Source of the DNA: Eubacterium sp.
Lineage (GTDB): Bacteria > Bacillota > Clostridia > Lachnospirales > Lachnospiraceae
DNA: 12,142 nucleotides
Reading direction: 5' to 3'
NCBI GenBank assembly: GCA_017616955.1
Contig: JAFZXD010000185.1
Coordinates: 1-12,142 of the forward strand
A program made the position numbers and the translations under genes. The notes below the pieces were generated by a model. It was not told the DNA's origin. It worked only from the letters and a program-made list of their open reading frames with translations, and did no database searches. Below, piece by piece: positions 1 to 8,460 of the stretch. Position 1 is the first letter of the stretch, and every line of letters starts with the position of its first letter.

Positions 1-6
1 CATCAT
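1..6 (-). CDS. Start of a gene that leaves the window (first two codons only)
   Basis: The complement of bases 1-6 reads ATGATG. It is preceded by a near-perfect ribosome binding site, AAGGAGG (complement of 17-23), 10 nt before the first ATG. A good promoter lies just upstream, at 38-46. Only two codons are inside the window, so nothing can be said of the product. Either ATG could be the start, and the first is 10 nt and the second 13 nt from the Shine-Dalgarno sequence. The terminator at 96-129 separates this gene from the operon to its right. Confidence 0.6.
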
Positions 7-37
7 AAGCGGAAAACCTCCTTAAAAAGATACTATA

Positions 38-46
38 ATTATACCA
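38..46 (-). promoter_or_regulatory. Extended -10 promoter for the gene leaving the window on the left
   Basis: The minus strand reads TGGTATAAT, a consensus TATAAT preceded by the TG of an extended -10 element. The hexamer 17 bp upstream (TGGCTT) is a poor -35, as is usual for extended -10 promoters. Transcription would start near 31, giving a short leader with the ribosome binding site at 17-23. The promoter sits between the terminator at 96-129 and the start codon, so it fits a separate transcription unit. Confidence 0.55.
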
Positions 47-95
47 TAAAACAGGCTGCAAAGCCAGTAAATATAAGGGGTTAACGCTGTTTTAA

Positions 96-129
96 CAAAG
101 AAAAATCAGGGGTAGAACCCCTGACTTTG
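96..129 (-). terminator. Intrinsic terminator ending the leuS-side operon
   Basis: Bases 106-113 (TCAGGGGT) pair perfectly with 117-124 (ACCCCTGA) around a 3-nt loop. On the minus strand the stem is followed by TTTTTCTTTG, a proper U-tract. Flanking CAAAG/CTTTG (96-100/125-129) can extend the base of the stem. It lies 22 nt beyond the stop codon of the 151-930 gene and before the next promoter, which suits the end of the long minus-strand operon. Confidence 0.8.
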
Positions 130-141
130 TCTACAGTCTGA

Positions 142-172
142 CAGAACCGGTCATTTGACCGGTTCTGTTTTT
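142..172 (+). terminator. Palindrome with plus-strand T-tract overlapping the end of the 151-930 gene
   Basis: Bases 142-153 (CAGAACCGGTCA) are the exact reverse complement of 156-167, giving a stem of up to 12 bp that realistically closes with a tetraloop. On the plus strand it is followed by TTTTT (168-172), so by shape it is a plus-direction intrinsic terminator. The minus-strand side lacks a U-tract. It covers the last codons and the TGA of the minus-strand gene at 151-930. No plus-strand gene lies to the left, so it may block antisense transcription or stabilise the 3' end of the minus-strand mRNA. The structure is clear; the role is inferred. Confidence 0.45.
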
Positions 173-930
173 ATTACAGTATATGAAACGAATTCGGAAA
201 CCACATAATTCGGTGTAATGTAATATCCATTATCAAACGCCACCGTATTCTCATCTGCCATCTCTTCATCCAGAATATCTATAAGCTCCATCACGGATTT
301 CCCACCTATATCGCCTTCTATCTTTAAACAGATATTTATCGATGGATACAGAATAGCCAGAATCATATAAAGAATGGTAAATGCCATCATGAATACAGCG
401 ACATACTTTGCAGTCTCGATAATCTTGATTCTTTTAGCAGGATACGAAAGTTCATTTACAACTATCTCACTGACATATCCGTCCATAGAATTATTTCCTA
501 CAGAAATATCGGATTGATAAGAAGTAGTAACATCACTTACGGCTGTATCCAGTTTTTCAAGAGTTACCTTTATTGCAGGACACCCGCCTTTTTTAATCTT
601 CTCTGCAGTATCCTTCCTAAGAATGAAAAGCCTTATCGAATCACCGAGATAGTTATAAAAACACTCACCATCGCGATTACCTTCAACCACATAGTCAAAT
701 CCGGCAGGATTCAGATTCTCCGGACAATTTAACTGCACATTTATCTTACCTTCGGCAAATGCACCTTCCAGAGCAACCTCAAGACTTTTATTATCTTCTG
801 CACTTATATCATAGCACGAATACTTATCCAGAACGGACAGATTAAGTGCTATGATAAGTACAAAGAATTCAATAATAACTAACGGAACGGTAACAGCTAT
901 AACATTTCGCACCAACAATTTCCGAAACAT
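151..930 (-). CDS. Unrecognised membrane protein with two transmembrane helices (259 aa)
   Basis: I do not recognise a family. There is a hydrophobic helix at about residues 8-32 directly after a short basic N-terminus, then a hydrophilic domain of roughly 140 residues (33-173) containing four cysteines. A second helix (about 174-200) leads to a 60-residue acidic tail. If the N-terminus is inside, the middle domain lies outside the membrane and both ends are cytoplasmic. The ATG has a GAGAGG ribosome binding site (complement of 937-942), 6 nt upstream. The gene begins 38 nt after leuS ends, with no terminator between, so it is probably co-transcribed with leuS. The last codons lie in a palindrome, and a terminator follows. 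The open frame, ribosome binding site and clean membrane topology make it a real gene; no function can be assigned. Confidence 0.85.
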   Translation of the reverse strand: MFRKLLVRNVIAVTVPLVIIEFFVLIIALNLSVLDKYSCYDISAEDNKSLEVALEGAFAEGKINVQLNCPENLNPAGFDYVVEGNRDGECFYNYLGDSIRLFILRKDTAEKIKKGGCPAIKVTLEKLDTAVSDVTTSYQSDISVGNNSMDGYVSEIVVNELSYPAKRIKIIETAKYVAVFMMAFTILYMILAILYPSINICLKIEGDIGGKSVMELIDILDEEMADENTVAFDNGYYITPNYVVSEFVSYTVIKTEPVK

Positions 931-968
931 AACGAACCTCTCAATTATTCGTAAAGTTGTTACACGTT

Positions 969-3419
969 CTATTTGGCAACAATATTAATGATCTTGCCCG
1001 GAACATATATTTCCTTAACGATAGTCTTACCTTCAAGACGAGATCCAAGTGCTTCCTTAGCTGCTGCAAGGATATCATCCTTAGAAGCATCTGCAGGAAC
1101 ATTTATAGTAAGTCTTGTCTTTCCGGAAACCTGAACAGGCAGTGTGAGTTCATCAGACACAAGATGCTTCTCATCACACTCAGGCCATGTCTCAGCGAAT
1201 ACAGAATCTGTACCTCCAAGAACTTCCCAAAGCTCTTCACCGATATGGGGAGCAAATGGAGCAATAAGTTTAACTGCTGTCTTAAAAGTTTCTCTATCTA
1301 TACCTGTAGACTTTGTCATATCTACAAACTTGTTGTTGTACTCCATGAATGCAGAAACAACAGTATTCAGGTTAAAGCTTTCAAGTCTTTCTGTAACAGC
1401 CTTAACAAGACCATTTCTGAGACGAAGTGTTTCAGGTGTTTCAGCAACCTCTCCGTCCTTCTCATATTTCTCAACGTTATCTGTTATAACACCATAGAAT
1501 CTCTTGATGAATCTGTAGATACCATCTATTCCGGCATCATCCCAGATTGCATCTGCTTCAGGTGGTCCAACGAAAAGCTCATAAAGTCTGAGAGTATCGC
1601 ATCCGTAATCTCTTACGATATCATCAGGAGATACGATATTTCCAAGAGACTTACTCATCTTTGTTGGCTTTCCTGTAACCTTATCACGACCGCAGATCAT
1701 ACCCTGGTTGAAGAGCTTGTTAAATGGCTCATCAAATCCCACTACTCCAATATCGTAGAGGAACTTTGTCCAGAATCTTGAGTAAAGCAGGTGAAGAACC
1801 GCATGCTCAACACCACCGATATACATATCTACAGGAAGATATTTATCAGCCTTTTCTCTTGAAATGAGTTCTTTATCGTTATGTACATCCACATATCTGA
1901 GGAAGTACCATGATGAACCAGCCCACTGAGGCATGGTATTTGTTTCTCTCTTAGCAGGGCCGCCACACTGAGGACATGTACAGTTTACCCAATCCTCGAT
2001 ACCGGCAAGTGGTGACTCACCTGTACCTGTCGGCTCATACTTTTCAACATCAGGAAGTCTGAGAGGAAGCTCTTCTTCAGGAACAGCAACACATCCACAC
2101 TTCTCACAATGAACGATAGGGATAGGCTCTCCCCAGTATCTCTGACGTGAGAATACCCAGTCACGAAGCTTGTAATTCGTTGTAGCCTTACCAAAGCCCT
2201 TCTCTTCTATGATCTTCGGAGCCTCTTTCTTAAGAACTGCAGACTCCATACCATTCCATTCACCGGAATTAACCATGACACCTGAAGCAGCTGTGTAAGC
2301 TTCTGTCATTTCATTTCCATCCTGAACATCGTCAAGTGTAGGAGCGATAACCTGAATGATAGGAAGATCAAACTTCTTAGCAAATTCAAAGTCTCTGTCA
2401 TCATGAGCAGGAACGCACATGATAGCTCCAGTACCGTAATCAGCAAGCACATAGTCAGAAAGCCAGATAGGTGTCTTAGCTCCGTTAAGAGGATTTATAG
2501 CATAGCATCCTGTGAATACACCTGTCTTCTCCTTATCAGCCATACGATCGATAGATGACTTAAGAGATGTCTGATAGATATAATCCTTAACAGCTTTCTC
2601 TGTCTCAGGTGTATAAAGCTTTGAAGCAAGCTCTGACTCAGGAGCAAGAACCATAAATGTAGCTCCGTAAAGTGTATCAGGTCTTGTTGTATATACAGTG
2701 ATAACTTCTTCTCTTCCGTCTACAGGGAAGTTAACTTCAGCACCCTGAGACTTTCCAATCCATTCAGCCTGCATCTTCTTAACCTTCTCAGGCCAGTCAA
2801 GCTTGTCAAGATCAGCAAGAAGTCTGTCAGCATATGCAGTGATCTTGAGCATCCACTGACGAAGATTCTTCTTTGTAACATCAGCGCCGCAACGCTCACA
2901 TTTACCTTCTTTTACTTCTTCGTTTGCAAGACCTGTCTTACATGAAGGACACCAGTTGATAGGCATCTCCTTCTCATAAGCAAGACCTTTCTTAAACATC
3001 TGAACAAATATCCACTGAGTCCACTTGAAATAATCAGGATCTGTAGTATTTACTTCCATATCCCAGTCATATATGGCAGCTATCTGCTTAATCTGTTCTT
3101 TGATATTTGATATATTTTTAGCAGTAGAAATAGCCGGATGAACACCGTTCTTGATTGCGTAGTTCTCTGCAGGAAGTCCAAACGCATCCCATCCCATAGG
3201 GTGGATAACGTACTTTCCGTGCATCATCTGGTAACGGCTCCAAACATCAGAGATAACATATCCTCTCCAATGTCCTACATGAAGACCATTTCCTGATGGG
3301 TACGGAAACATGTCGAGGCAGTAATACTTAGGCTTCTTACCGTCATTAACATTTACCGGCTTCTCCTCCCACTTCTGATTCCACTTTGCTTCAATTAACT
3401 TGTGATCAAACCTAGCCAT
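969..3419 (-). CDS. leuS: Leucyl-tRNA synthetase
   Basis: This is a class I aminoacyl-tRNA synthetase that charges tRNA-Leu with leucine in the cytoplasm. At 816 residues it is normal for a bacterial LeuRS. Visible landmarks are the HIGH-type motif HVGH (47-50, after YPSGNGL), a first zinc-ribbon (C157, C160, C174, C177), and the inserted editing domain (about 225-420). The editing domain carries TTRPDTLYG (244-252) and the GTGAIMCVPAHD stretch followed by the conserved Asp343. A second Cys-rich motif follows (C438/C441 and C482/C485), then WAGSSWYF near 499-506, KMSKS (587-591) and the C-terminal anticodon-binding region. The ATG has GGAGG (complement of 3429-3433), about 9 nt upstream. Only 52 nt separate it from the preceding gene, so there is no room for a leucine T-box leader; its expression seems tied to the upstream genes or to a weak local promoter. 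It starts 52 nt after one gene ends and stops 38 nt before the next begins. Confidence 0.98.
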   Translation of the reverse strand: MARFDHKLIEAKWNQKWEEKPVNVNDGKKPKYYCLDMFPYPSGNGLHVGHWRGYVISDVWSRYQMMHGKYVIHPMGWDAFGLPAENYAIKNGVHPAISTAKNISNIKEQIKQIAAIYDWDMEVNTTDPDYFKWTQWIFVQMFKKGLAYEKEMPINWCPSCKTGLANEEVKEGKCERCGADVTKKNLRQWMLKITAYADRLLADLDKLDWPEKVKKMQAEWIGKSQGAEVNFPVDGREEVITVYTTRPDTLYGATFMVLAPESELASKLYTPETEKAVKDYIYQTSLKSSIDRMADKEKTGVFTGCYAINPLNGAKTPIWLSDYVLADYGTGAIMCVPAHDDRDFEFAKKFDLPIIQVIAPTLDDVQDGNEMTEAYTAASGVMVNSGEWNGMESAVLKKEAPKIIEEKGFGKATTNYKLRDWVFSRQRYWGEPIPIVHCEKCGCVAVPEEELPLRLPDVEKYEPTGTGESPLAGIEDWVNCTCPQCGGPAKRETNTMPQWAGSSWYFLRYVDVHNDKELISREKADKYLPVDMYIGGVEHAVLHLLYSRFWTKFLYDIGVVGFDEPFNKLFNQGMICGRDKVTGKPTKMSKSLGNIVSPDDIVRDYGCDTLRLYELFVGPPEADAIWDDAGIDGIYRFIKRFYGVITDNVEKYEKDGEVAETPETLRLRNGLVKAVTERLESFNLNTVVSAFMEYNNKFVDMTKSTGIDRETFKTAVKLIAPFAPHIGEELWEVLGGTDSVFAETWPECDEKHLVSDELTLPVQVSGKTRLTINVPADASKDDILAAAKEALGSRLEGKTIVKEIYVPGKIINIVAK

Positions 3420-3471
3420 TTAATCATTCCTCCATTATATTATAAAACCTCGGAAATATATTCTTCGGATT

Positions 3472-4860
3472 TTAATCTTCTTTATCTTCTTTTTCTTTCT
3501 TATCATGATGAGCAACTTTGTTGATAAGCTCTTTCGAATGCTTCAGCTGTTCCATCTGGCGCTCACGTTTTCTCTTCTGACTTGCAGATTCAAAGATCTT
3601 CTTAGGCCCGCGGATTGGATTACCATCTTCATCAAATCCTCGCAGCGCAACAAAATAGCTGGTGTCATTTACAAGACCCTTCTTATTAAGACCATCTCTC
3701 AGAAGTCTTGTTAAAAGTGCGTAAATGCACGCAAATACCGGCACACCCAGAACCATTCCCTTGAATGCGAAAAGATTTCCACCAACAAGGATTGCGAACA
3801 GTATCCAGAAACTCGACAGACCGGTTGTATCGCTTAGCACAAGCGGTCCGATGACATTTCCATCAAGCTGCTGAAGTACAATTATAAATATAATAAATAC
3901 AAGACACATCTTCGGAGATTCCACAAGCACCAGAACCGAAGCCGGTATGGCACCTATGAACGGACCAAAGAACGGAATTATATTCGTGACTCCGACAATA
4001 ACACTTATAAGTACGGCGTACGGCATCTTTACGATGCTGCAGAATATGAAGCACAGAACACCGATTATAAGAGAATCAATGATCTTTCCGGTTATAAATC
4101 CACCGAAAACTCCATCTATAAATTCAAATCCGTTAAGGACTTTATTACCTGTTTTTCTATTAAATACGGCATATATAAGCTTCTTCGCCTGTGCAGAAAA
4201 CTTATCCTTACTTCCAAGAATATAGATAGCCGCAACTATACCGATTATAAAATCAAATACAAACTTAACTCCACCAAGGATACCACTTGAAACAGCTTTA
4301 ACCACGCCATCCATATTCGGGATAAGTTTATCGGTAAAAAGCTGCTTGATTGACTTTTCAATATCGTCCATATAGTTATTAAGCATATGAACAACATTCG
4401 GTTTCCTCTTGGCAAGCATAGTAACCCATTTTTCAAGGTTTGATGTATATTTATCAAAGTTGTCATACAACTTATTTATACTATCATAAAGGGACGGAAT
4501 AAGTATCCATAAGAGTCCCGAAATCATCGCAATAAAGAAAAGCATAGCAAAGAATACTGATAGAAAATCAGTTGTTTTCTTTCTATTCTTCTTTGTCATG
4601 TTAGGAAATGCTTTCTTCAAAAAGCGATTAAAACAAACCCTCAACTTATTTACAAGAGGATTCAGAAGAAATGCGATAATTCCACCTATTATGATAGGAG
4701 CCATAGATGCTATAAGCTTCTTTATCACAGCAAAAACAGCGGTGATATGACCGACAAAAATATAAAATATTCCGATTATACAGCCGGCTCCCGCAAGGGT
4801 AAACATAAGCTTAGTATCTAAAAAATCTATATGTTTTTTCTTGTTGTTATCCTCTTCCAT
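3472..4860 (-). CDS. AI-2E family transporter (PerM/UPF0118-type membrane protein)
   Basis: This is a polytopic inner-membrane protein of the AI-2E transporter family (TqsA/PerM/YdiK relatives). Family members have been linked to autoinducer-2 or ion efflux, but the substrate is usually unknown and cannot be read here. I place the start at the ATG at 4860 (462 aa, MEEDNNKKKH...), because GGTGGAGG lies 6 nt upstream of it. An in-frame GTG at 4881 would put that ribosome binding site inside the gene. The protein has a charged N-terminus, paired helices near 20-70, a basic loop, a helix at about 100-122, an amphipathic soluble segment, and then a helix-rich C-terminal half. That half holds the family's typical GPFIGAIPAS and QQLDGNVIGP stretches. 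The tail is highly charged, rich in Lys, Glu and Asp. It lies 59 nt after the glycosyltransferase and 52 nt before leuS, so it is probably co-transcribed with both. Confidence 0.9.
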   Translation of the reverse strand: MEEDNNKKKHIDFLDTKLMFTLAGAGCIIGIFYIFVGHITAVFAVIKKLIASMAPIIIGGIIAFLLNPLVNKLRVCFNRFLKKAFPNMTKKNRKKTTDFLSVFFAMLFFIAMISGLLWILIPSLYDSINKLYDNFDKYTSNLEKWVTMLAKRKPNVVHMLNNYMDDIEKSIKQLFTDKLIPNMDGVVKAVSSGILGGVKFVFDFIIGIVAAIYILGSKDKFSAQAKKLIYAVFNRKTGNKVLNGFEFIDGVFGGFITGKIIDSLIIGVLCFIFCSIVKMPYAVLISVIVGVTNIIPFFGPFIGAIPASVLVLVESPKMCLVFIIFIIVLQQLDGNVIGPLVLSDTTGLSSFWILFAILVGGNLFAFKGMVLGVPVFACIYALLTRLLRDGLNKKGLVNDTSYFVALRGFDEDGNPIRGPKKIFESASQKRKRERQMEQLKHSKELINKVAHHDKKEKEDKED

Positions 4861-4919
4861 AAGATACCTCCACCAATTCACGTTAGGTATGATAACACAT
4901 TTCTATGAAAATATCTATA

Positions 4920-5738
4920 TCACGACTTAATCTCTATCGCTATCTTTCTTTTCAAAAGATGAAGCCATGCGTACAACCTGCTTCTTCCGGTTATCTTACA
5001 GAATGTAGCAAAGTCCTTCTTGTATATTTCATAACGCCTATATAAAGCTTCTTTATCTTTTTCATCTCTTCCCGAAAAGCTCTGAACAATGTTTTCAGGA
5101 ATAACAAGGACTTTGCATTTTTTCTTTTCGGACAACTTATAAAGCATCGTATAGTCAACCATATCCAAGAATAGACTTTCATCAAAGCCACCGATTTCTT
5201 TAAGGGCGCTGAGTCTTACTGCCATTCCGCTGTTGATACAGCATATATCGTCATATACTCCGGGCGAAACTATATAGTCGCTGTCTTTATACGCGAACCG
5301 GAATCCTACTGTCGGAGACATAGGTCTTCCATCTGCAGATATAAGACCTGTGATAACATTTACCCCATCACTAAGGTTATCAGATTTTGATACTTCCGTA
5401 TATATACCGGAAATATATTCCTTGGTTAAGGATGTATCATCATCTATTAAAAACATGAAGTCTGATTCCGGATCAGAACTGATACTCACAGCATAATCAA
5501 AAGCTTTGTTATAGGCCTTGGAAAGCCCGAGGTTCGTTCCATTTTGAATATACTTTATATTCCTCGACACGATCATCTCCTGCTCTTCAGAAGTCAGTTC
5601 TGAGGTCTCATCGGAATTATCGACCACAATAAGCTTGATATCATCCTTCCCGATAGAATCAGAGAAGGAAAATATCTCATCAAGAGAAGCTATATCCGAT
5701 ATTCTTTTGTTATATATAACCGACGCAATATATAACAT
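4920..5738 (-). CDS. Family 2 glycosyltransferase (rhamnosyltransferase-like)
   Basis: This is a GT-A fold family 2 glycosyltransferase of 272 aa, expected to move a sugar from a nucleotide-sugar donor onto a cell-surface glycan. Its landmarks are a short N-terminal strand, VVDNSD (38-43) for nucleotide binding, NLGLSKAYNKAF (69-80) as in many RfbF/WbbL-type enzymes, and the metal-binding LIDDDTSL (97-104). The acceptor-side motif INSGMAVR (168-175) and FDESLFLDMVDY (185-196) follow; Asp192 or Asp195 is the likely catalytic base. The C-terminal 60 residues are basic and may touch the membrane, but there is no clear transmembrane helix. The ATG has AGAGGA about 8 nt upstream and lies 15 nt after the potCD stop codon, so it is almost certainly on the same mRNA. 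Nothing ties it functionally to polyamine uptake, and the sugar and acceptor cannot be told from sequence. Confidence 0.92.
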   Translation of the reverse strand: MLYIASVIYNKRISDIASLDEIFSFSDSIGKDDIKLIVVDNSDETSELTSEEQEMIVSRNIKYIQNGTNLGLSKAYNKAFDYAVSISSDPESDFMFLIDDDTSLTKEYISGIYTEVSKSDNLSDGVNVITGLISADGRPMSPTVGFRFAYKDSDYIVSPGVYDDICCINSGMAVRLSALKEIGGFDESLFLDMVDYTMLYKLSEKKKCKVLVIPENIVQSFSGRDEKDKEALYRRYEIYKKDFATFCKITGRSRLYAWLHLLKRKIAIEIKS

Positions 5739-5753
5739 ATCTGTTCCTCTTTT

Positions 5754-7580
5754 TTAATAAGCTTTTACTTTAGTCCACAGATCAGCATAATACTGTTTAA
5801 TGTCTCTTTCCTGAAGTCGGAACTCTTCGTTATTAGGAGCACCGATAGCAGGAACATATGAATTTATTCCTTCATATTCCGTATTCATCAGATCTTCTCT
5901 TACCTTTGTAACAGGAGTTGTATATCCTACAAAAAGAGAATTTCTGTAAGCAACATCATATTCAAGCATATAATCCATAAATGCTTCTGCAAGTTCTGTG
6001 TCTCTGCAGTCTTTTGTCATTACCATCGCATCACACCACTGATTGGTCCCCTGCTCAGGTTCAAAGTAACCAAGGTCACTGTTTTCAGCCATGATATATG
6101 TACCGTCACCTGAATATACAAGCGCAAGCGCCTTATTTCCGGCTATCATGTTATCCATAACATCATCTCCGGCATAGACAACATCCATAGTCTCACGCTG
6201 TTCTATAAGCCACTCATAGGCTTTATTTATCTCTTCTTTATTTGTAGTATTCATTGAGTAGCCAAGAGCCTTAAGCGCACACATAAAGCTGTCACGCTCA
6301 GAATCATACATGTAGATATCACCTGCATACTTCTTGTTACGCAGGAGTTCCCAGCCATCATCAAGGTCTTTCTCATCAACCTTATTCTTGTCATAAAGAA
6401 TACCAACTGTTCCGACAAAATACGGAACACTGTACTTATTCTTCGGATCAAATGCATAGCCAAGATTTGCAGGATCTATATCATCTTTATGAGTGATATT
6501 TTCCCAGTCAACTTCCTGAAGCATATCCTCTTTAATAAGCTTCTCAATCATATAATCGCTGGGAATCAGAATGTCATACTCCGAACCACTCATAAGCTTA
6601 GTGTACATAGATTCATTTGAATCAAATGTCTCATATATGACCTTGCATCCATATCGCTCTTCAAACTCAGTGATAAGATCAGGATCCATATACTCACCGG
6701 CATTGAATATTCTGAGTACCCTTCCGGAACTCTTTATTCCGGCAAATGCACTAAATCCAATAACAACCACAAGTGCAACAGCCATAAACTTCTTCATAGT
6801 GTTCTTCAACATATTCGGAATAAGTTTAGAAGCAACTATAAGAACGATAATAACTATGATAACAATCGTCGAAAGTGCATTTATCGTAGGATTTGTACGC
6901 TTTGTCATATTGTAAACAACGATCGAGATATTCTCTACTCCGTTTCCTGTAACAAAGTAAGATATAACGAAATCATCGAAACTCATCGTAAATGCAAGAA
7001 GCACTCCGGCATATATTCCGTCTTTGAGCATAGGGATGATAACCTTTACCAGTGCCTCAAACGGAGTTGCTCCAAGATCCATAGCTGCATCAGCAATACT
7101 TGGATCAAGCTGACGAACCTTCGGATAAACCGATGTAATAACGTACGGTGTACAGAAAGCCACGTGAGCAAGAAGCATGGTCATATATCCCTTGCTGATC
7201 ATAATAGATGAGAAAAGGATCATAAGACCGATAGCCGTAACGATATCCGGATTCATTATCGGGAAGTTATTTATGTTCAAAATCAGATCTCTTACCACTT
7301 TCTTACTCTTGGAAAGTCCGATAGCGGTTATGGTTCCGAGAACCGTAGATAAAACCGTAGCAAAAAGAGCTATGGTCAGAGATACATATACAGCTTTCAT
7401 TATAGATCCGTCGGATATAAGTCTCTCATACCATCTGAGCGAAAAACCTGTCAGGCTTGTCAGACTCTTGGATGAATTAAATGAGAATACCATCGTAACG
7501 ACTATAGGAAGATAGAAAAACACATACATGCAGATTATATAAAGAGCATACAGTGCTTTATTCTTTTTACACTCAGACAT
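5754..7580 (-). CDS. potCD: Fused polyamine ABC transporter permease and substrate-binding protein (PotC-PotD)
   Basis: Two normally separate parts of the spermidine/putrescine importer are joined in one 608-residue protein. Residues 1-258 are a PotC-type permease with about six helices and the EAA loop (near 165-184, DLGATPFEAL) that docks on PotA. A further helix (about 264-280) crosses the membrane and holds the C-terminal domain (286-608) outside. That domain is a PotD-type binding protein: NAGEY near the start, DSNESMYTKL (320-329), YDILIPSDY (335-343), PYFVGTVG (386-393), an acidic patch D426/E428/D430, and W515/D517 matching the substrate-contacting Trp/Asp of E. coli PotD. The Trp near its start in E. 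coli PotD (NW) is replaced by Ala, so ligand preference may differ. There is no lipobox cysteine at the junction; the helix is the anchor. The start ATG overlaps potB by 8 nt, with AAGGAGG inside potB, implying translational coupling. The fusion is a recognised arrangement in Clostridia. Confidence 0.95.
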   Translation of the reverse strand: MSECKKNKALYALYIICMYVFFYLPIVVTMVFSFNSSKSLTSLTGFSLRWYERLISDGSIMKAVYVSLTIALFATVLSTVLGTITAIGLSKSKKVVRDLILNINNFPIMNPDIVTAIGLMILFSSIMISKGYMTMLLAHVAFCTPYVITSVYPKVRQLDPSIADAAMDLGATPFEALVKVIIPMLKDGIYAGVLLAFTMSFDDFVISYFVTGNGVENISIVVYNMTKRTNPTINALSTIVIIVIIVLIVASKLIPNMLKNTMKKFMAVALVVVIGFSAFAGIKSSGRVLRIFNAGEYMDPDLITEFEERYGCKVIYETFDSNESMYTKLMSGSEYDILIPSDYMIEKLIKEDMLQEVDWENITHKDDIDPANLGYAFDPKNKYSVPYFVGTVGILYDKNKVDEKDLDDGWELLRNKKYAGDIYMYDSERDSFMCALKALGYSMNTTNKEEINKAYEWLIEQRETMDVVYAGDDVMDNMIAGNKALALVYSGDGTYIMAENSDLGYFEPEQGTNQWCDAMVMTKDCRDTELAEAFMDYMLEYDVAYRNSLFVGYTTPVTKVREDLMNTEYEGINSYVPAIGAPNNEEFRLQERDIKQYYADLWTKVKAY

Positions 7581-8406
7581 CAGCTTCCTCCTTTTCTTCC
7601 TTATCGAACTTCTTCATAAGTGTAAGACCGATAAGAATAATAAGAGTAAGTATGATGGAGGTAGCCGAACCAAAGTTCCAGTCACCTACTGAAATAAACT
7701 GATTCTCGATGAGGTTACCGATGAGCATGTACTGTCCGCCTCCGAGAAGTTTCGGAATAACGAAAGTCGATATGGACAGGAGAAATGTCATCATAACTCC
7801 ATTGATAACTCCGGGGATCGACATTTTCAAGATAACTCTGACAAATGTCTGGAAATGATTTGCTCCCAGGTCATGCGATGCCTCTATAAGAGACAGATCT
7901 ATCTTTCTGATAGATGTATGTATAGGAATGACCATAAACGGAAGAATATCGCTTATAAGACCAATAACAACGGCAAAATCAGTATACATGAAGCTTCTTG
8001 CCGTAAGTCCGAAGAGACCAAGAAACTTGTTGATAAGTCCGTTATCTGAAAGAAGGCTGATCCATGCATATGTTCTTAGGAGTGTATTGATCCACATAGG
8101 GATCGTAACAAACAAAATCAGAAGATCCTGCATCGAGTCACTAAACCTGGTTATAAGATAAGCCAGAAGATAACCCAGAACAAGGCATATAAGAACAGCA
8201 ACAAAGCCCAACTGGAAGGACTTCTTTAATACATCAAGGTATATTGGTTCACCGATTCTTTTAAAATTCTCAAATGTAAACTGGATATTTACCAGTTCGT
8301 TACCACCTGTTGTAAGGGAATACAGTATTATGAGGATGAAAGGAACTATCACAATAACTATAGACCATATTAAGTATGGGCGGATAAGACGTATGTAATG
8401 TTTCAT
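7573..8406 (-). CDS. potB: Polyamine ABC transporter permease PotB
   Basis: This is an integral membrane subunit of the spermidine/putrescine importer, 277 aa, with about six transmembrane helices. The cytoplasmic EAA loop (near residues 173-198, containing EASHDLGANHFQTF) contacts the PotA ATPase. Together with the PotC half of the next gene it would form the heterodimeric channel. The last 8 nt overlap the potCD start, and the acidic C-terminal codons carry the potCD ribosome binding site. Its own ribosome binding site is unusually weak (GAGAG about 12 nt before the ATG) for a gene set with otherwise strong sites. It follows a 241-nt hairpin-rich spacer after potA, so PotB translation may depend on RNA structure or processing. 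The identity is firm; the start is the only nearby ATG giving a full first helix. Confidence 0.95.
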   Translation of the reverse strand: MKHYIRLIRPYLIWSIVIVIVPFILIILYSLTTGGNELVNIQFTFENFKRIGEPIYLDVLKKSFQLGFVAVLICLVLGYLLAYLITRFSDSMQDLLILFVTIPMWINTLLRTYAWISLLSDNGLINKFLGLFGLTARSFMYTDFAVVIGLISDILPFMVIPIHTSIRKIDLSLIEASHDLGANHFQTFVRVILKMSIPGVINGVMMTFLLSISTFVIPKLLGGGQYMLIGNLIENQFISVGDWNFGSATSIILTLIILIGLTLMKKFDKEEKEEADV

Positions 8407-8460
8407 CTATGATTAACTCTCTTTTCTTTAATGGGATAAATTGAAGCCTACGCTGCCTGC

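Noticed and set aside
957..1781. 274-residue plus-strand frame opposite leuS
   Set aside because: It is a long shadow frame antisense to strongly supported leuS codons, with low-complexity Cys/Ser/Ile composition and no family resemblance.
3420..3471. T-box leader or strong promoter for leuS
   Set aside because: Only 52 nt are available, too short for a T-box. A TATAAT-like run exists just before the ribosome binding site, but no suitable -35 lies at the right distance.
4861..4881. Upstream in-frame GTG start (MNWWRYL...) for the AI-2E-family gene
   Set aside because: The added codons are the ribosome binding site of the ATG at 4860 (GGTGGAGG, 6 nt upstream), so the ATG start is far more likely.
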